From contig AQSD01000003.1 of assembly GCA_000402755.1 (NCBI GenBank), positions 1-64,000 of the forward strand: a stretch of 64,000 nt of DNA, written 5' to 3'. The notes beneath the pieces were generated by a model, which was not told where the DNA came from, searched no databases, and saw only the letters and a list, made by a program, of their open reading frames with translations. Both the position numbers and the translations under genes were made by a program. Within the stretch, counting starts at the first letter, position 1, and every line of letters begins with the position of its first letter. Below are positions 28,699 to 36,857 of the stretch, in pieces. The DNA comes from Fidelibacterota bacterium SCGC AAA160-B08. Lineage in GTDB: Bacteria > Fidelibacterota > Marinisomatia > Marinisomatales > Marinisomataceae.

Positions 28699-28701
28699 AA
28701 T

Positions 28702-29103
28702 ATGAAAAATACACTAGCAATTATTAAACCAGATGCAATGATAAAAGGTCATCTTGACAATATCAGGAAAGATATTCTAGATAATGGATTTTCTATTATT
28801 GAAGAAAAAACTTTACATCTTTCCAATGAACAAGCTTGTGCTTTCTATGACATCCACCAAGATAAACCCTTCTTTGATGAGTTAGTTAAATTTATGACCT
28901 CTTATGAGTGCCATGTAATGAAACTAGAAAAAGAAGATGCTGTTATTGAGTGGAGAAATCTAATGGGTGCAACAGATTCTCAGAAAGCTGATCTTGGAAC
29001 GATTAGACAAAAATACGGTACTGACATATCTATGAATGCTACACATGGCTCCGATAGCAATGAAAACGCAGATAAAGAAATAAGATTTTTCTTCAATGGT
29101 TAG
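28702..29103 (+). CDS. ndk: Nucleoside diphosphate kinase
   Basis: A 133-residue enzyme, slightly short as in many bacteria. Active-site H115 lies in NATHGSDS, and the N-terminus TLAIIKPDAM is canonical. It transfers gamma-phosphate between nucleotides and is likely co-transcribed with sucCD (3-base gap). The following SPOR gene overlaps its end by 8 bases. Confidence 0.96.
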   Translation: MKNTLAIIKPDAMIKGHLDNIRKDILDNGFSIIEEKTLHLSNEQACAFYDIHQDKPFFDELVKFMTSYECHVMKLEKEDAVIEWRNLMGATDSQKADLGTIRQKYGTDISMNATHGSDSNENADKEIRFFFNG

Positions 29104-29473
29104 ATACTTTTTAGTATTCTTATTTTCTTTTTCTACAATTTATGCTCAAGAACTAAACGATGAATGGCTAAGCACTGTTTTAGAAAAAAATATATCTGCT
29201 GATCAAGCAGAAACGTTAGGCGAAGAAACAAATAATATATACTATACTATACAAGTAGCAGCTAAGACTACTTTTGCAGATGCACAAGAAGTGTTAAAAA
29301 TATTGAATAATAATGATTTTGAAGCTTTTATAATAAAAAATGACTCAAATGAAAAATTAAAATATCGCATTAGATATGGAAATTTTTTATCTAAAGAAGA
29401 TGCTTCTATGACTGCAAATGATATTAAAAATGAACTAGGATATGATTGCTGGATAGCTAAAATAGAATTATAA
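29096..29473 (+). CDS. Small exported SPOR-domain protein
   Basis: A 125-residue protein with a signal peptide (about 1-17, MVRYFLVFLFSFSTIYA) and little more than one SPOR domain (about 50-125, starting YTIQVAAKTTFADAQEVL). It should be periplasmic and bind denuded glycan strands at the septum. It is unrelated in length and N-terminus to the SPOR gene at 1179-1823. Overlap with ndk indicates a shared transcript; no functional link to nucleotide metabolism is apparent. Confidence 0.75.
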   Translation: MVRYFLVFLFSFSTIYAQELNDEWLSTVLEKNISADQAETLGEETNNIYYTIQVAAKTTFADAQEVLKILNNNDFEAFIIKNDSNEKLKYRIRYGNFLSKEDASMTANDIKNELGYDCWIAKIEL

Positions 29474-29530
29474 AAATTATTTTATTTCAAAGATTTATTT
29501 GTTTATATTGACGCTGGTTAAGGAAAGAAA

Positions 29531-29707
29531 ATGTTACCTAAAAAAAGACAGTCCAAAACAAGATCAAAAAAGAGAAGAACTCACTATACTTCTTCCCTAG
29601 TGCATACAGTTACCTGTAAAAACACTGGAGAACAACATCTACCGCATCATGCATACTATCATGATGGAATCCTGTACCATAAAGGAAAACCAGTCGATCA
29701 GAACTAA
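29531..29707 (+). CDS. rpmF: 50S ribosomal protein L32
   Basis: A 58-residue protein starting MLPKKRQSKTRSKKRRTHY, the basic N-terminus of L32; the usual first residues (MAVPKK) are altered to MLPKK. Only one of the zinc cysteines of the C+ form is present (C29), so this is a C- type L32. A weak Shine-Dalgarno (AAGGAAAG) precedes it. Its stop overlaps the fabD start as TAATG. It heads a fab operon as in many bacteria. Confidence 0.93.
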   Translation: MLPKKRQSKTRSKKRRTHYTSSLVHTVTCKNTGEQHLPHHAYYHDGILYHKGKPVDQN

Positions 29708-30615
29708 TGAATGATTGCTTTATTTTTTCAGGACAAGGTTCTCACCGTCCTGAAATGGGATTACAACTTTATAAACACTCCATATTAGCTAAAGATAAAA
29801 TTGATTTATCTAATCAAATTCTTGGATATAATATCTCTGATATCATGTTTAACAACAATGAATCCATTCTCAGACAAACAAACCATGCCCAAGTAGCAAT
29901 TTATATTTATTCCTGTATTATTTTTGATATTATAAAAAATACTGATCATACACCTGCAGTAGTTGCGGGACATAGCCTTGGTGAATTCTCTGCTTTATAC
30001 GCTAATAATACCTATACATTTGAAACAGGTCTTCAAATTGTAGATGTTCGCGCAAAAGCAATGCATAGGTGCGAAAAAAATACTGAAGGTAAGATGAGCG
30101 CTGTGATAGGAATGAGTAAAGAAAAAATTTCAGATATTTGTAAAGGTACAGATACTCAAGTAGCTAATATTAACTCGGATCAACAAATTGTTATATCAGG
30201 TTCAGCAGAATCTATTGATCTTGTAGCTGAAGAATTGAAGGCTAACGGAGCAAAACGTATTATATCCCTTCCTGTCAGCGGTGCATTTCATTCAAAATTA
30301 ATGTCTAATGCAAAACCTCAATTAAAAGAAGTCATTTCAAATGCAACATTTAATGAACCAAGTATTCCTATTGTATCAAATTATGATGCAACACTAAGAT
30401 CTAATCCACATGAAATTAAAAAGGCCTTAATTGAGCAAATTGATAGTCCTGTTTTATGGCTTGATAGTGTTAAAAAATTAGGTGAAATAAATAATAACTT
30501 TATAGAGATAGGTCCTAAGAAAGTATTATCAGGAATTGTCAAAAAAATAGATGAATTGTTTCATATTTCTAGTTTTAATAGCTATAATGATATAGAGAAA
30601 TATTTACATGTTTAA
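29707..30615 (+). CDS. fabD: Malonyl-CoA-ACP transacylase FabD
   Basis: A 302-residue acyltransferase that loads malonyl onto ACP for fatty acid synthesis. FSGQGSHRPEMG is at the N-terminus and nucleophile S90 lies in GHSLGEFSAL; the catalytic His is in the SGAFHSKLM stretch. It overlaps rpmF and fabG. plsX and fabH, normally between rpmF and fabD, are absent. Confidence 0.95.
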   Translation: MNDCFIFSGQGSHRPEMGLQLYKHSILAKDKIDLSNQILGYNISDIMFNNNESILRQTNHAQVAIYIYSCIIFDIIKNTDHTPAVVAGHSLGEFSALYANNTYTFETGLQIVDVRAKAMHRCEKNTEGKMSAVIGMSKEKISDICKGTDTQVANINSDQQIVISGSAESIDLVAEELKANGAKRIISLPVSGAFHSKLMSNAKPQLKEVISNATFNEPSIPIVSNYDATLRSNPHEIKKALIEQIDSPVLWLDSVKKLGEINNNFIEIGPKKVLSGIVKKIDELFHISSFNSYNDIEKYLHV

Positions 30616-31339
30616 TTATTCAAGTAAAACAGCACTAGTTACAGGAGCATCAAGAGGTATTGGTAAAACAATTTCTATGATGCTGGCAGCCAATGGAATA
30701 AAAGTTATTGGAGTAGCTACTTCAGAAGAATCTCTTAAATCAATACAAAATATTGATAATATTATTCCTTTTTGTTGTGATATTTCAGATGAAAAGTCTA
30801 TAGAAAAATTATATGCATTTTCAAAAGAGCATGTTGATTCGATTGATATCTTGGTAAATAATGCCGGCATCCATATGGATAATATTTTACTGAGAATGAA
30901 GACAGAGGAATGGCATAGAGTTTTAGATGTTAATCTAAACGGACCTTTCTATTTAACGAGAATTCTATTGAAAGATATGATTAAAAGCAAAAGTGGTAGA
31001 ATTATCAATATTTCTTCTATTTCAGGTACTGATGGGAACAAAGGACAAAGCAATTATTCTGCATCTAAAGGAGGATTATTAGCATTTACAAAATCACTTG
31101 CTAAAGAGGTAGGTCGAAGAAATATTACTGTAAATTGTATTGCTCCAGGAGTAATTGAAACAGATATGATTTCACATTTAACAGATACGATAAAAAATAA
31201 TTACTTGGATAGAATTCCATTAAAAAAATTCGGAAAACCAGAAGATATTGGAAAAATGATTTTGTTTTTATCTTCCGATGAAGCCAGTTATATTACTGGA
31301 CAAACATTTTATATAGATGGTGGAATATCACTAAATTAG
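30608..31339 (+). CDS. fabG: 3-oxoacyl-ACP reductase FabG
   Basis: Short-chain dehydrogenase of 243 residues reducing 3-oxoacyl-ACP with NADPH. The cofactor loop is TGASRGIGK (about 12-20), with NNAG at about 84-87; the catalytic residues are S137, Y150 and K154 (YSASK). Position between fabD and acpP makes the FabG assignment firm among the many SDR enzymes. Confidence 0.95.
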   Translation: MFNYSSKTALVTGASRGIGKTISMMLAANGIKVIGVATSEESLKSIQNIDNIIPFCCDISDEKSIEKLYAFSKEHVDSIDILVNNAGIHMDNILLRMKTEEWHRVLDVNLNGPFYLTRILLKDMIKSKSGRIINISSISGTDGNKGQSNYSASKGGLLAFTKSLAKEVGRRNITVNCIAPGVIETDMISHLTDTIKNNYLDRIPLKKFGKPEDIGKMILFLSSDEASYITGQTFYIDGGISLN

Positions 31340-31354
31340 ATAGGAGAAAGAATT

Positions 31355-31588
31355 ATGTCATCAAGCGATAAAGTAAAAAATATTATTATAGATAAATTAG
31401 GTGTCGATGAATCAAGAGTGATTGCTGAAGCAAGTTTTCTTGATGATTTAGGCGCAGATTCATTAGATACTGTAGAATTGATTATGGAATTTGAAGAAGA
31501 ATTTGATTTAGACATTCCAGATGCAGATGCAGAAAAAATTACCACTGTTGGTGCTGCATTCGAATATGTTAACAAACACGCTAAATAA
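31355..31588 (+). CDS. acpP: Acyl carrier protein
   Basis: A 77-residue acidic four-helix protein; the phosphopantetheine attachment serine is S36 in [10 protein letters not shown]. It carries growing acyl chains for the Fab enzymes. TAGGAGA gives a good Shine-Dalgarno 8-9 bases upstream. fabF begins 2 bases after its stop. Confidence 0.97.
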   Translation: MSSSDKVKNIIIDKLGVDESRVIAEASFLDDLGADSLDTVELIMEFEEEFDLDIPDADAEKITTVGAAFEYVNKHAK

Positions 31589-31590
31589 TC

Positions 31591-32811
31591 TTGTCAAATA
31601 GAGTTGTTATTACTGGAGAAGGTAGTATCTCTCCTCTGGGATTATCATCCAAAAATCTTTGGGATAATCTCATTAACGGTAAATCTGGTATCAAACTAAT
31701 TGAAAATTTTGATACCGAAGAATTCAATGTTAAAATTGGTGGAGAAATCACTGATTTTGATCCTCTATCTTTTTTTGAACATAAAGAATCCAGAAAGCTT
31801 GATCGCTATACTATGTTTGCTATGATAGCTGCAGATCAAGCTATTAAAAGTTCTGGACTTGATTCTTCAGATGTAGGTGTAATTCTAGGTACCGGTGTCG
31901 GCGGGATGAATACATTAGAAGAAGAACATACTAAGTTATTAAAAAAAGGCCAAAGAGGTGTATCTCCTCATTTTATACCAAAAATGATTCCAAATATTGC
32001 AGGTGGTCAAATTGCTATCAAGCATGGATTTCATGGACTAAATTTTTCTCTTTCTACTGCATGTTCTTCTGCTAGTGATGCTATAGGTATGGCTTACAGA
32101 CTAATTCAATCCAATCAAATACATGCAATGGTATGTGGAGGGTCTGAAGGAGGAATAACTCCTTTAACCTTATCTGGCTTTTCAAACATGAAAGCTTTAT
32201 CAAAAAATAATGGAGATCCTAAAGGTGCATCTAAGCCTTTTGACAAAAATAGAGATGGGTTTATTATGTCTGAAGGATCAGCTATGTTAGTTTTAGAATC
32301 ATTAGATAATGCACAAAAAAGAGGTGCTAATATTTTAGCAGAAATTATAGGCTATGGAATTACAAACGATGCTTATCATATCACTCAGCCTCATAATAAA
32401 AGTACAGGTGCTACAAATGCTATTCAACTAGCATTGAAAGATGGTGGTATCAATAAAGATGAAGTAAGCTATATCAATGCACATGGGACTTCTACATATT
32501 ATAATGACATGCTAGAAACTCAAGCTATCAAACAAGCGTTTGGACATACTACAAATAATCTATTAATTAGTTCTACAAAGTCTATGACAGGCCATATGTT
32601 AGGTGCTACAGGCGCAATCGAAGCAATTACCTGTATATATGCCATGAATCATGGAATCGTTCCCCCTACTATCAATTATGAAACTCCTGATCCTGAATGT
32701 GATTTAAATTATATTCCAAATAAGAGTATTGAATCTAATCTTACTATTACAATGAGTAATTCTTTTGGATTTGGTGGACATAATTCAGTATTAGCTTTTA
32801 AAAAATTCTAA
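31591..32811 (+). CDS. fabF: 3-oxoacyl-ACP synthase II FabF (TTG start)
   Basis: Condensing enzyme of 406 residues elongating acyl-ACP with malonyl-ACP. The triad is C158 (STACSSA), H299 (NAHGTST) and H336 (TGHMLGATG), with K331 nearby. The start is TTG at 31591: the protein from there begins SNRVVITGEGSISPLG, exactly the family start, and no ATG is available. The gene ends by sharing bases with the stop of the convergent sugar-phosphate isomerase gene. Confidence 0.95.
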   Translation: MSNRVVITGEGSISPLGLSSKNLWDNLINGKSGIKLIENFDTEEFNVKIGGEITDFDPLSFFEHKESRKLDRYTMFAMIAADQAIKSSGLDSSDVGVILGTGVGGMNTLEEEHTKLLKKGQRGVSPHFIPKMIPNIAGGQIAIKHGFHGLNFSLSTACSSASDAIGMAYRLIQSNQIHAMVCGGSEGGITPLTLSGFSNMKALSKNNGDPKGASKPFDKNRDGFIMSEGSAMLVLESLDNAQKRGANILAEIIGYGITNDAYHITQPHNKSTGATNAIQLALKDGGINKDEVSYINAHGTSTYYNDMLETQAIKQAFGHTTNNLLISSTKSMTGHMLGATGAIEAITCIYAMNHGIVPPTINYETPDPECDLNYIPNKSIESNLTITMSNSFGFGGHNSVLAFKKF

Positions 32812-33767
32812 GCTAATTCTTTTTTAAGCATATCAACTGACTTAATCGCAGTAATATCTACTTCATTGAAATGACCACACCAATAACTTAACCAATCGAT
32901 ATAGTTAATAAGGTAAAATAAACCACTTATGTCGCTCTTAAGATCTGTTGGAATTTTAATATGATGATTATATAGAATTTTATCTTTCAATAATTTACTT
33001 GTAACATCCATACGTTTAATATTTGCAGGCCAAGTAATGTCAATCCATATCAAAGAAAATAAGTTCTTATCAATTAACTTACTCTCCCAGCCAACAATTT
33101 CATTATGATTCATATCCGGTAGTGCAACATTATAAGATAGCATCTTACCATTTTCATTAAATTGGCATTTCAAACGATATCCAATAGAAAATAAATCTTC
33201 TTCACTGACAATAACAGGAAAAGTAGAATGAATTTTTTTAGCTAGTATATATGCTTCGCTATCTTCTTTAGAAAAATTGTCAGAATATTCTTGAAGTAAA
33301 TCAATATTTATTAATTCAACTAGCCCGTCTTCTTCAAGTAATTTTATTAATACAGTTAAAGTATATCCTAATATTGATCTTGGCGGAAAACCTTCAGGCA
33401 TAATATGATAATCATGACTATCATGCTTTAATTGTTTTAAAAGCTTACCTCCAGAAGTTATTCCAAAAATATTATTCGTAAGAGCTGATGCATGCTTATA
33501 ATATGAAAGTGTTTCTTCCGTGTCTCCAGAATAAGATGACATAATTAATAGAGTATTTTCATCGATTATAGCAGAAGGAAAATAATTTCTTTCTACAATA
33601 ATCTCTAAATGAGGAAAGGTATCTTTCATTATCAATCCTGCTTGAGCAGAACCGCCCATACCTGCAATTACTATTCTATTAATCTTATCTAAGTTGATAG
33701 ATAAATCTTTAGTATTATTGATTGCGTCAAATATTTGAACTGGAAAATTTTTAATTTTTTTATACAT
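32808..33767 (-). CDS. Bifunctional phosphoglucose/phosphomannose isomerase
   Basis: A 319-residue SIS-domain protein. GMGGSAQAG (about 36-44) and SSYSGDTEETL are the phosphate-binding SIS motifs, PPRSILGYTL matches the archaeal-type PGI/PMI family, and MNHNEIVGWE contains the catalytic Glu/His region. It interconverts fructose-6-P with glucose-6-P and mannose-6-P. Two genes upstream in the same operon lies a phosphomannomutase, so the pair would supply Man-1-P for GDP-mannose and glycan synthesis. Confidence 0.9.
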   Translation of the reverse strand: MYKKIKNFPVQIFDAINNTKDLSINLDKINRIVIAGMGGSAQAGLIMKDTFPHLEIIVERNYFPSAIIDENTLLIMSSYSGDTEETLSYYKHASALTNNIFGITSGGKLLKQLKHDSHDYHIMPEGFPPRSILGYTLTVLIKLLEEDGLVELINIDLLQEYSDNFSKEDSEAYILAKKIHSTFPVIVSEEDLFSIGYRLKCQFNENGKMLSYNVALPDMNHNEIVGWESKLIDKNLFSLIWIDITWPANIKRMDVTSKLLKDKILYNHHIKIPTDLKSDISGLFYLINYIDWLSYWCGHFNEVDITAIKSVDMLKKELA

Positions 33768-33768
33768 A

Positions 33769-34728
33769 TTATTTCTTTCGTTTTAAGATCATATTTAACA
33801 ATATTGTCATATCATTGTGAATCGTGCTAGGTAAAGATTTAATTATATTCTTACATTTATTTTCAAAATTTAATAATAATTTATCTGCCTTCTTAATTAT
33901 ATCTGTATCTGTATAATAATTTCTAAGTATTATTTTTTTTTCTTCCAAAGAAGCATTTTCAATTTTTTCTTGAACATTATTCCATTCACTTTTATCTGAA
34001 TCTAATGCTATACTAGATAAAATTGTCTTTTTACCTCTCTCAATATCAGAATCTGTTCCTTTGCCCATATTTTCTGAGGAAGTTGACATTTCAAGAATAT
34101 CATCTTGTATTTGAAAAATAATACCAAGATTTCTTCCGAATGTTTTTAATTCAGATTTGAATTGTATGTAATCATCACTGATTAAGGCAGGTATTTCAAA
34201 GCAAAGTTCAAATAAGGATCCTGTTTTTTTCTCACTCATTAAAATATACTCATTAACAGATGCATCTCTTGATTCGAATTCCATATCATATGCTTGACCT
34301 TCACAGATTTCTAATATTACTTCATTGTATCGTATTAAGATATCTAAAGTGTTCTTTTTTATCTTTCCAATAAATATTGGTCCAAGCGCCCCTAAGCCAT
34401 CTCCAGATAATACCGCATGTGCATTATCCCATTTTTTGTGGATAGTAGGAACGTTATGCCTTAAATCATCTCCATCCATAATATCATCATGTACTAGTGT
34501 GAAATTATGCAATAATTCTACTCCCATAGCACCATTCATGGTATCTTTTGAATCGGTATTAAATACATCTCCTAAATACTGGACAATAAGTGGTCTTAAT
34601 CTTTTACCCTCAGATTTGATAATATATTTAATAGGATCATAAAGATATGATGGACCTTCCATTTCTTGAAGCTTATTTAACTCCTCTGAAAAGAGATCTC
34701 TATATTCTTGAATATTTTTATTGATCAC
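33769..34728 (-). CDS. Trans-polyprenyl diphosphate synthase
   Basis: A 319-residue all-helical prenyltransferase. The first Asp-rich motif is DDIMDGDD from 81, preceded by LVH; KRLRP (about 42-46) binds IPP. The second Asp-rich motif reads QDDILE (D209, D210, E213), with Glu replacing the usual last Asp. It makes a linear isoprenoid diphosphate (FPP/GGPP or longer, for quinones or lipid carriers); chain length is not read off safely. The start lies inside the last codons of the phosphomannomutase gene. Confidence 0.9.
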   Translation of the reverse strand: MINKNIQEYRDLFSEELNKLQEMEGPSYLYDPIKYIIKSEGKRLRPLIVQYLGDVFNTDSKDTMNGAMGVELLHNFTLVHDDIMDGDDLRHNVPTIHKKWDNAHAVLSGDGLGALGPIFIGKIKKNTLDILIRYNEVILEICEGQAYDMEFESRDASVNEYILMSEKKTGSLFELCFEIPALISDDYIQFKSELKTFGRNLGIIFQIQDDILEMSTSSENMGKGTDSDIERGKKTILSSIALDSDKSEWNNVQEKIENASLEEKKIILRNYYTDTDIIKKADKLLLNFENKCKNIIKSLPSTIHNDMTILLNMILKRKK

Positions 34729-35458
34729 TTAATTTTTCTAATATTTTTTGCGTGTCTTTATAGCCATCTTCAGCTGAAGGTTCTCCCGCTTGATAAACAG
34801 AACAATGAGGCGTTTCATGCATTATTTTTGCTAATGGATAATCGTTACCACCCTCCATCGTTCTATCTCCTATAAAAATATATTCTTCATCAGAATAAAA
34901 TTTCTTAACCTCGCTTAAAACTTGAGATTTATTCATTCCTTTAGGTGTAATATCAATAGATATTTGCCCGCCTATAACAGCATCAAGATTATCCCATTTA
35001 GCTATAATTTCATTGGCAATACTTGCTCTTTCTTGAGCCTTTACATCATATTCAAAATAATCTAATCTCTCATGCAAAGAACAGTCTCTTCCAATAATGC
35101 TAAAGTTTAACATTGAACCTCTGTCTTCGATATGATTTCCAGCTCTTAGTGGATATTTACTATTTTTCATTTTTTCTTTTAAAAAAGAAATTAAATCTTC
35201 AGATGGTTTGAACTCATGATTATAGGATAATTTGCTATTTAACCATAATTGATTTCCTCCACATGTAAATACTCCCTCAGAAAAATCAAGGATATATTGA
35301 GGAACTTGTTCTTTAATTTTTTCTAGATCACTTCCACTTACAAGAAAAAAAGTGTTTTCTTTTATCCATTGTGAAAAAAATTCTTCAAAGCCTGGAGTCA
35401 TTTCTCTTCTTGAAGGAGTAAGTGTTCCGTCCATATCAAATATGTAAATTTTTTTGAT
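34718..35458 (-). CDS. Eukaryotic-type phosphomannomutase (HAD superfamily), probable AUC start
   Basis: HAD phosphotransferase matching eukaryotic PMM1/PMM2: RGSMLNFSIIGRDCS, GGQISIDITPKG and GDRTMEGGNDYPL line up with the human enzyme's motifs. It would convert Man-6-P to Man-1-P. The first ATG (35434) falls inside motif I, so starting there would remove the catalytic nucleophile Asp just before it (FDMDGTLT). In frame upstream is ATC AAA AAA ATT TAC ATA TTT GAT, encoding the missing beta strand; the ATC at 35458 is 6 bases from AGGGGA. No ATG/GTG/TTG exists between the upstream stop and 35434. I therefore annotate an AUC start, 246 residues. Confidence 0.75.
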   Translation of the reverse strand: MKKIYIFDMDGTLTPSRREMTPGFEEFFSQWIKENTFFLVSGSDLEKIKEQVPQYILDFSEGVFTCGGNQLWLNSKLSYNHEFKPSEDLISFLKEKMKNSKYPLRAGNHIEDRGSMLNFSIIGRDCSLHERLDYFEYDVKAQERASIANEIIAKWDNLDAVIGGQISIDITPKGMNKSQVLSEVKKFYSDEEYIFIGDRTMEGGNDYPLAKIMHETPHCSVYQAGEPSAEDGYKDTQKILEKLSDQ

Positions 35459-35464
35459 TTTTAA

Positions 35465-35470
35465 TCCCCT
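35465..35470 (-). promoter_or_regulatory. Shine-Dalgarno (AGGGGA) deciding the AUC start of the phosphomannomutase gene
   Basis: AGGGGA lies 6 bases upstream of the ATC at 35458 and just after the stop of the AGCS gene. It is far too distant (30 bases) from the ATG at 35434 to serve that codon. Confidence 0.5.
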
Positions 35471-35473
35471 TTT

Positions 35474-36835
35474 TTAAATACTTTCAAAATATCTTTTAGC
35501 CTCTTTTTTAATATGAGGTGATAAATAAATTGCTGATATCATAGTTGGAAAAGCCATTAAAGCAAACATTGCATCTACAATATTAACGGCTAAATCTAAG
35601 GATAGCACAGAACCAAGAACAAGTGTTATAACATAGAAAATTCTATAATAAACCTTTGAACCTGTACCAAACAAATAAGATGCACACTTACATCCATAAT
35701 ATGAATAACCAAACATAGTTGATAAAGCAAAGGTTGCTACTGAAAAAATCAAAATAAAGTCACCTACAACACCAAGATGATTAGCAAAAGATTTTTGCGT
35801 TAGTGTGACTCCAGAGAATTCTCCTGTCATCCAATCTCCCGATAATAAGATAACAATTCCTGTAATGGTACATACGATAAGTGTATCAATCACTGGACCA
35901 ATCATTGCTACAAGACCCGATCTAATTGGTTCATTATTTTTAGAGGCTCCAATAGCCATCACTTCAGTACCCATTCCAGCTTCATTTGAAAATGCAGCTC
36001 TTCTAAATCCTTGGCTAATAACAACAGCTGTTCCTACAAATCCTCCGGCAACTGAACTCCCATTGAAAGCACTAGTAAAAATTAAATTAAAAATTGATGG
36101 TACTAATGCAATATTTGAGAATACTATAAACAGTCCAGCAGACAGATAGATAAGTACCATAATTGGGACAACCTTAGAAGCGACATCCGCAATACGTTGT
36201 AACCCTCCAAAAATAACTACTGATACTATTAAGGCAATTACAATTCCTATGGTTAAATCTAATGGAATTGCTGTGGCAATATTTGGATTAGCTTTAATTA
36301 GCTGATCTGATAATATTTGAGTTAATTGATTTACTTGCAGTAAAGATAGACAACCAACAAGCCCAGCAATACTAAACCAATATGATAAAAATTTAAATTT
36401 TTTACCCATCCCTTGCTCAATGACATACATAGGTCCCCCCTGCAATTCATTATCAGAATCATATCCTCTAAACATAATACCAAGAGAGCATGTAAAAAAC
36501 TTAGTCGCCATACCTACTATAGCACTAACCCACATCCAAAATAATGCTCCAGGTCCTCCTAAGGATATAGCAACTGCTACACCAGCAATATTACCTATTC
36601 CTACCGTACTTGATAGAGCTGTAGATAGTGCCTGGAAGTGTGAAATTTGACCCTCATCATCTGGGTCATCGTATTTACCTAAAAGGATATCAAAGGCATG
36701 CTTAAAGTATCTAAATGGAGTTAGCCGTGAATAGATTAGAAAAAATATACCTCCACCAATTACTAAATTGGCTACCCCAAAGTTCCCCCAAAGGAAATTT
36801 GATAAATTTGCAAAAAAATTATTAATTAAATCCAT
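35474..36835 (-). CDS. Alanine/glycine:cation symporter (AGCS family)
   Basis: Polytopic transporter of about 453 residues with ~11 hydrophobic helices. The motifs GGPGALFWMW, SNEAGMG and GGPMYVIEQGMG are characteristic of AGCS (AgcS/DagA/AlsT). It would import alanine or glycine with Na+. The ATG at 36835 (MDLINNFF) is preferred over 36853, which would come within 5 bases of the divergent lptG start. It is the first gene of the minus-strand run ending in the PGI/PMI gene. Confidence 0.92.
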   Translation of the reverse strand: MDLINNFFANLSNFLWGNFGVANLVIGGGIFFLIYSRLTPFRYFKHAFDILLGKYDDPDDEGQISHFQALSTALSSTVGIGNIAGVAVAISLGGPGALFWMWVSAIVGMATKFFTCSLGIMFRGYDSDNELQGGPMYVIEQGMGKKFKFLSYWFSIAGLVGCLSLLQVNQLTQILSDQLIKANPNIATAIPLDLTIGIVIALIVSVVIFGGLQRIADVASKVVPIMVLIYLSAGLFIVFSNIALVPSIFNLIFTSAFNGSSVAGGFVGTAVVISQGFRRAAFSNEAGMGTEVMAIGASKNNEPIRSGLVAMIGPVIDTLIVCTITGIVILLSGDWMTGEFSGVTLTQKSFANHLGVVGDFILIFSVATFALSTMFGYSYYGCKCASYLFGTGSKVYYRIFYVITLVLGSVLSLDLAVNIVDAMFALMAFPTMISAIYLSPHIKKEAKRYFESI

Positions 36836-36857
36836 GATTAAGTAAGTTAACAATATA

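Noticed and set aside
29504..29514. TTGACG read as the -35 box of an rpmF promoter
   Set aside because: It is only about 20 bases from the rpmF ATG, leaving no room for a spacer, -10 element and transcription start.
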